From positions 1-54,852 of the forward strand of contig DHVX01000079.1 in the NCBI GenBank assembly GCA_002412885.1: a stretch of DNA of 54,852 nucleotides. Reading direction: 5' to 3'. The notes below the pieces were generated by a model. That model saw only the letters and a list, made by a program, of their open reading frames with translations, did not search any database and was not told the DNA's origin. Made by a program: the position numbers and the translations under genes. This document shows positions 50,982 through 54,852 of this stretch, piece by piece (positions within the stretch are counted from its first letter, which is position 1; the number at the start of each line of letters is the position of its first letter). The stretch comes from Bacteroidales bacterium UBA5197 (GTDB lineage Bacteria; Bacteroidota; Bacteroidia; Bacteroidales; Lentimicrobiaceae).

Positions 50982-52583
50982 ATGAAATTCAGATTACTTT
51001 TTTCAGTTTGCCTGGCTTTATTTCAATTCACGGCATTTTCTCAGGTTGAACCCGGCGATCCATATTTCGGAGAAAGCTGCACCAGTATAATGGTTGGTAA
51101 AAATGCATCGGTTGATGGTTCGGTAATTACTGCCCACACCTGCGATGGCAACTATCGCACCTGGCTTCGTATGGAAAAAGCTGCCGAACATGCTGATACC
51201 GCCAGCCATATTGTTTATAAAGGAACGCTGCACACCGAAACTCCCGACGATATGCGCAAAGTCACAGTTGCCGGCCGCATTCCTCAGGTAAAAAACACTT
51301 ATGCTTACCTGAACACCGCTTATCCATCGCTTAATGAGAAACAACTGGCTATGGGCGAAACAACTTTTGTGGGTCCGGATACGCTTGTTAACAAAAACGG
51401 GATGTTTCTTATCGAAGAACTTCAGCGCATTGCATTGCAACGTTGCGACAATGCACGCGACGCAATCAGGCTCATTGGCGACATGATTAAAGAATACGGT
51501 TACGGAGATTATGGTGAGTGCATCACCATTGCAGATACCCGTGAAGTGTGGCAAATGGAAATTCTTGGAGAGGGAAAAAATCGCATTGGAGGTGTTTGGG
51601 CTGCTCAGCGCATTCCCGATGATCATGTTGGAATCTCGGCCAATATTGCTCGTATTGGCATCATAGATCTGAGTAAACCCGATTTTTTTATGGCCAGCGC
51701 CAATGTCAAAGATGTTGCCCTGGAGTTTGGATTGTGGGATGGAATTGAGCCTTTTAAATTCTGGAAAGCATACGCCAAAGCTGAGAAGCCGTTTAAAATC
51801 CGCGAATTTTTTGTGCTGAATGCATTGGCTCCATCGCTCAATCTGAGTATGGATATGGATGAACTCCCTTTTTCAGTTAAGCCTGAGCGAAAGATTAGTA
51901 TTGAAATGCTCGCCGGACTTTACCGTGAAACCTATACCGGCAGCGCATACGACATGACTCAGCATGTAAAAATGATTAAGAAGAATTACGATAAAAACAA
52001 AAAAGAAATTGGTCAGGATACCATCATAAGCCCTGTTGCAAATCCATGGCTGACAACCGATATGCGCAATACATTGAATTATATTGCACCGGGAACCATT
52101 GATTTTCAGCGTACAGTTTCTGTGTCGTGGTGTTCTTATTCACACATCACACAGTTGCGTGGATGGCTCCCCGACGAAATTGGTGCCGTTTCATGGTTCT
52201 CATTCGACAATCCCGGCGAAAGTCCACGGGTTCCGATTTATGCCGGCATCACCAAAGTGCCATTGAAATGGGAAGTTTGTGGACAAAAATCCTACCGCGA
52301 AGATGCCGCTTTGTGGGGTTACCGGAAAGCCAACAAATTAGCCACGGTAAGTTGGGGAAAAACCAACAAAATCATGCTCGAAAATGTTTTGAGTTTTGAA
52401 GAAAAAGCCCGTATGGAAATGCCTGTCCTTGAGCTGAAAGCCAAAAAACTTCTGGAAGAAAACAAAACAGAAGAGGCAAAGACCTTACTTACAAATTACA
52501 GCAGCGATTTCTCGGGTGCCACACTTCAGCGTTGGGCCGGGCTGGAAGTTAAATTCTGGGAAATGTTCGGCAGAGGATTCTGA
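50982..52583 (+). CDS. C69-family dipeptidase
   Basis: A 533-residue exported peptidase of family C69 (U34, PepD-like), an N-terminal-nucleophile hydrolase that cleaves dipeptides. The signal peptide ends near TAFSQ. The nucleophile is probably Cys33 in GESCTSIMVGKNAS, which becomes N-terminal after pro-segment removal. Typical motifs follow: SVITAHTCDGN, GETTFVGPD, YGYGDYGECITIAD and EIGAVSWFSFDNPGESPR. It is convergent with the kynureninase gene, only 9 bases from its stop codon. Confidence 0.92.
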   Translation: MKFRLLFSVCLALFQFTAFSQVEPGDPYFGESCTSIMVGKNASVDGSVITAHTCDGNYRTWLRMEKAAEHADTASHIVYKGTLHTETPDDMRKVTVAGRIPQVKNTYAYLNTAYPSLNEKQLAMGETTFVGPDTLVNKNGMFLIEELQRIALQRCDNARDAIRLIGDMIKEYGYGDYGECITIADTREVWQMEILGEGKNRIGGVWAAQRIPDDHVGISANIARIGIIDLSKPDFFMASANVKDVALEFGLWDGIEPFKFWKAYAKAEKPFKIREFFVLNALAPSLNLSMDMDELPFSVKPERKISIEMLAGLYRETYTGSAYDMTQHVKMIKKNYDKNKKEIGQDTIISPVANPWLTTDMRNTLNYIAPGTIDFQRTVSVSWCSYSHITQLRGWLPDEIGAVSWFSFDNPGESPRVPIYAGITKVPLKWEVCGQKSYREDAALWGYRKANKLATVSWGKTNKIMLENVLSFEEKARMEMPVLELKAKKLLEENKTEEAKTLLTNYSSDFSGATLQRWAGLEVKFWEMFGRGF

Positions 52584-52592
52584 TAGAATCCA

Positions 52593-53786
52593 TTATAATT
52601 TTTTCACCACTTCACCAAGAATACCCATAGCGTCTGTCAACTGTTTGTCAGATAAATATGGCGCAGGGCCAAAACGCAGCGATGTGCCGCGGAAGTCGGT
52701 CAAAACACCTGCTTTGGCTAATTCAACGTTGATATCAGCAGCGTTTTCGGTGCGAAGAACCAGAAAACCGGCTCTTTGATCAGGCTTGATTTCTTTGTCA
52801 AGGTTGATGATCTTTTCTGGTAAATCAAGATTCCGGAACGATTCAGCCAGTATTCCAACCTGATGCAGGCTGACTTCGCGAAGAAACTCCGGTGTAAGTT
52901 TTTGCTCCCTGAAAAAGCGAAATACTTCTGCCGCACGATAATGGCTCACAGGATCGTAGGTTGATCCGGCAAACAGATCTTCACGCTGGCCATAAGCTAT
53001 CTGATCGGTTTTCTTTTCACCAAGCAGACTGAACTCGCTGAACCAACCCGTAATGATCGGCCTTCCTTTAAAGTCATCAGGAAAACGAAGAAAACAATTT
53101 CCTTCACCCAATTGGCAATATTTATAACCACCGCCAATGATGAAAGCTTTTTGAAGATTAAGTTTTCTCACCGAAAAGGGAGCCACATTTAATGAGTGGT
53201 AAGTGTCAACAAGCAATTCCGTTCCATGAATGGCACATTTTTCGGCAATCGCAGTAAGTCCGGGGTTTATCAGCCCGGTTTCAAAGAAAACAGAAGAAAC
53301 CAATACTGCCGCTGTTTTGTCATTGATCTGATTGATAATCTGATCCGCAACATTCTCAACGGGATAAGATGCAACCCTTACAACCTCAATTCCTTCCTCC
53401 GATAAGCGAAGCATTTGTCGCCGGATGGTATGAAACTCCCCGTCGGTGGTAACAATGCGGGGACGCTTTCGCAAATCCAGCGCCGAAAGAAACCGGATCA
53501 GCAGTTCATGGGTGTTGATTCCCAGAGCAATATAGCCATTTGTATCTTCAAGCAATCGCGAATAGCCCTCTCGAACCTCCTGTGCTTTTTCAAATGCTTT
53601 TCCCCACTTTTCATCCACCAATAGTGCGGCATCTTCCCACGATTTTTTCATGCCTTCCATAGCTACATCGGGCCATGCCTGATGAGAATGACCGGTAAGC
53701 AGCAGCCGGCTGCCAACATTGAACGAGGAATAATGGGCAGCCAGTTTATTCGGATGGCTGGTCAGATCTTTTATGTTGAAGCTCAT
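52593..53786 (-). CDS. kynU: Kynureninase
   Basis: A 397-residue PLP enzyme of fold-type I that cleaves kynurenine (or 3-hydroxykynurenine) to anthranilate (or its hydroxy form) and alanine. Visible features are the PLP-phosphate-binding NTHELLIRFLSAL, Asp194 in VDTYHSLNVAPF, and the Schiff-base Lys222 in GGGYKYCQLGEGN, which is diagnostic for kynureninase. The ATG at 53786 overlaps the stop of the tryptophan dioxygenase gene (ATGA); a longer frame reaches 53813 but would overlap it. The two genes form a translationally coupled operon. Kynurenine formamidase is not in the window. Confidence 0.92.
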   Translation of the reverse strand: MSFNIKDLTSHPNKLAAHYSSFNVGSRLLLTGHSHQAWPDVAMEGMKKSWEDAALLVDEKWGKAFEKAQEVREGYSRLLEDTNGYIALGINTHELLIRFLSALDLRKRPRIVTTDGEFHTIRRQMLRLSEEGIEVVRVASYPVENVADQIINQINDKTAAVLVSSVFFETGLINPGLTAIAEKCAIHGTELLVDTYHSLNVAPFSVRKLNLQKAFIIGGGYKYCQLGEGNCFLRFPDDFKGRPIITGWFSEFSLLGEKKTDQIAYGQREDLFAGSTYDPVSHYRAAEVFRFFREQKLTPEFLREVSLHQVGILAESFRNLDLPEKIINLDKEIKPDQRAGFLVLRTENAADINVELAKAGVLTDFRGTSLRFGPAPYLSDKQLTDAMGILGEVVKKL

Positions 53787-54571
53787 TTCGAAAACGACGA
53801 TCTTATTTCCCACAAATCGGGAAATAGTGGTTTAAACAATGAATTTTTCAGATATTCAACTCCTGCCGAACCACCTGTTCCCTTTTTAGAACCGATGGTT
53901 CTCTCTACCATTTTTAGGTGACGATAGCGCCATTCCTGAATACCTTCGTCCAGATCAACCAGTAATTCGCAGAACCCGGCAATCGGTGCATTCGTTTTAT
54001 AAATGTGCAGCAATACTTTTTGCACTTCCTCTGATGGGGTGGTGCTTTCATTATACGGTCGGTTCAACACTTCTGATGGAATCCCATAACCGGTTAGTTT
54101 GAGCGAAACCATAAAATGATGCCAGATGGAAGGAGAGTTGTATCTTAATTGTAATCTTTTACGGATGTCCGTTCCCTCAGGAAAGCGGTGGATATGAATT
54201 TCAGACTTCAGCCCAAGTTTAAACTCAAGTTCGCGCCATTGGTAGGATTGAAATCCACTCGCAGTTTCAAGATAATCACGGAATGACAGGAATTCGAGCG
54301 GAGTCATTGTTTCCAGAATATCTACCTGATGAACAAGTACTTTTAAAATGGTAAGCACCCTCTTCATACTGTGAAAAGCAGTTTGTATGTCGTCATGCTG
54401 CTCCAGAATATTTGAAATGTAATCCAGTTCATGCAGCATCTGTTTAAACCAAAGTTCATAAGCCTGATGGATGATTATAAACAGCATTTCATCATGCTCT
54501 TCAGGCGAGCGAAATTGCTGAAGGTCTAAAAGTTCCTCAATTTTAAGATACGAATGGTAGGTGAGTGGCAT
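53783..54571 (-). CDS. kynA: Tryptophan 2,3-dioxygenase
   Basis: A 262-residue heme enzyme that opens the tryptophan indole ring with O2 to give N-formylkynurenine. Family motifs are present in order: EEHDEMLFIIIHQAYELWFK near the N-terminus, PLEFLSFRDYLETASGFQS, and the C-terminal EWRYRHLKMVERTIGSKKGT, which contains the heme-ligand His region. The length is slightly shorter than many relatives, but no motif is missing. Its stop overlaps the kynureninase start. It is the first gene of the pair. Confidence 0.94.
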   Translation of the reverse strand: MPLTYHSYLKIEELLDLQQFRSPEEHDEMLFIIIHQAYELWFKQMLHELDYISNILEQHDDIQTAFHSMKRVLTILKVLVHQVDILETMTPLEFLSFRDYLETASGFQSYQWRELEFKLGLKSEIHIHRFPEGTDIRKRLQLRYNSPSIWHHFMVSLKLTGYGIPSEVLNRPYNESTTPSEEVQKVLLHIYKTNAPIAGFCELLVDLDEGIQEWRYRHLKMVERTIGSKKGTGGSAGVEYLKNSLFKPLFPDLWEIRSSFSK

Positions 54572-54612
54572 ATTTGATGGGTTATTTTACTGCGTGAAAG
54601 TAGCGGATTTTT

Positions 54613-54852
54613 TTAAATGAAATAAGTCCGGGAAATAAAAAAATCCCGGAAATTTCTCATTTCCGGGATTTTTCGTGGAGCTGGCGGCAACCGGTCCTTG
54701 AACAGGTCAGCAAGTCCGGCCCGCAGATCGGACGGCAGTGCGCCCATGCACTGTTCGGCATAAGGGCAGTAGGAGGCGCAGCCAAAATCGATCTTGGGGT
54801 TCAGCACCCGGTGTCCGCATTTTTTGCAGGTACGTTGACTGTCGTCCTTGAA
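54613..54852 (-). CDS. Partial C-terminal fragment of a Cys-rich phosphohydrolase-like protein
   Basis: The frame is open from the window edge, so its start is missing. The first ~55 residues contain CKKCGHRVLNP and CASYCPYAEQC, followed by ALPSDLRAGLADLFKDRL. I recognise this as the Cys-rich tail that follows HD-type phosphohydrolase domains in Deltaproteobacteria-like lineages, though from memory only. The final ~20 residues run through the hairpin at 54639-54673 and do not look like native coding sequence. The segment 54675-54852 is visibly GC-rich, unlike everything else here. Confidence 0.5.
   Translation of the reverse strand, partial: FKDDSQRTCKKCGHRVLNPKIDFGCASYCPYAEQCMGALPSDLRAGLADLFKDRLPPAPRKIPEMRNFRDFFISRTYFI
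54639..54673. terminator. Bidirectional hairpin at the composition boundary
   Basis: A perfect 15-bp stem AAAAATCCCGGAAAT / ATTTCCGGGATTTTT surrounds a TTCTC loop. On the minus strand it is followed by TTTATTTCCC. It sits exactly where base composition changes from AT-leaning to GC-rich. Confidence 0.75.

Noticed and set aside
1..54852. tRNA, tmRNA or rRNA genes
   Set aside because: No acceptor/T-loop pattern (GGTTCGAATCC-like) or rRNA core sequence was recognised in any spacer by eye; a covariance-model scan would be decisive.

Overview
The window looks like chromosomal DNA of a Bacteroidota bacterium. The evidence is: proteins with C-terminal Por/type IX secretion (T9SS) sorting domains, many lipoproteins and outer-membrane barrels, a TonB-dependent receptor with a Bacteroidota-style N-terminus, a short (~660 residue) GyrB, DUF2027-Smr and DUF5020 proteins, and repeated TAnnTTTG promoter boxes in place of clear Shine-Dalgarno sites. 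Genes are AT-leaning except for the last ~180 bases, which are GC-rich and look foreign. The mix of a glycyl-radical enzyme (needs anoxia) with tryptophan 2,3-dioxygenase (needs O2) and a di-heme peroxidase suggests a facultative or micro-oxic lifestyle.

Layout. 0.2-3.3 kb: a co-directional run of a flavin reductase, rlmN and a MATE exporter. 3.3-7.5 kb: three minus-strand genes (a repeat-rich YD-like protein, a DUF2459 protein, a methyltransferase) between spacers full of a 33-bp dyad, a heptamer repeat and low-complexity DNA. 7.5-11 kb: a prolyl oligopeptidase lipoprotein and a coiled-coil exported protein. 11.3-12.8 kb: a three-gene HipB/HipS/HipT-type toxin-antitoxin module. 12.9-15.6 kb: a di-heme cytochrome c peroxidase and a DUF2027-Smr protein. 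15.9-16.3 kb: the RNase P RNA gene rnpB, which has no ORF and is preceded by a MITE-like element. 16.6-24.8 kb: a T9SS cargo, a 1020-residue TPR protein with a barrel partner, and gyrB. 24.9-32.7 kb: cell-envelope genes (lipoprotein + barrel, small barrel, esterases, a porin). 33.1-38.8 kb: a TonB receptor, a lipoprotein amylase with an exported isochorismatase-fold hydrolase, and a DUF3820 gene pair. 38.9-41.8 kb: an orphan VbhA-like antitoxin, DoxX, and a DUF5020 + NCS2 purine-uptake pair. 41.9-45.4 kb: a glycyl-radical enzyme and its activase; its active-site residues match trans-4-hydroxy-L-proline dehydratase (HypD). 45.9-54.6 kb: a T9SS protein, an RNA-methyltransferase-like protein, a repeat-flanked DUF4143 ATPase, a C69 dipeptidase and a kynureninase/tryptophan dioxygenase operon. 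At the right edge is a fragment of a GC-rich gene.

The most distinctive feature of the window is its spacers. At least six unrelated families of short palindromic or terminal-inverted-repeat elements occupy the intergenic regions, some in precise tandem arrays and one with a higher-order A-B-A-B structure plus a distant inverted copy. No recognisable transposase gene is present. The best candidates for a little-described system are the repeat-flanked DUF4143 ATPase cassette, the orphan Fic-type antitoxin and the 68-bp element family.
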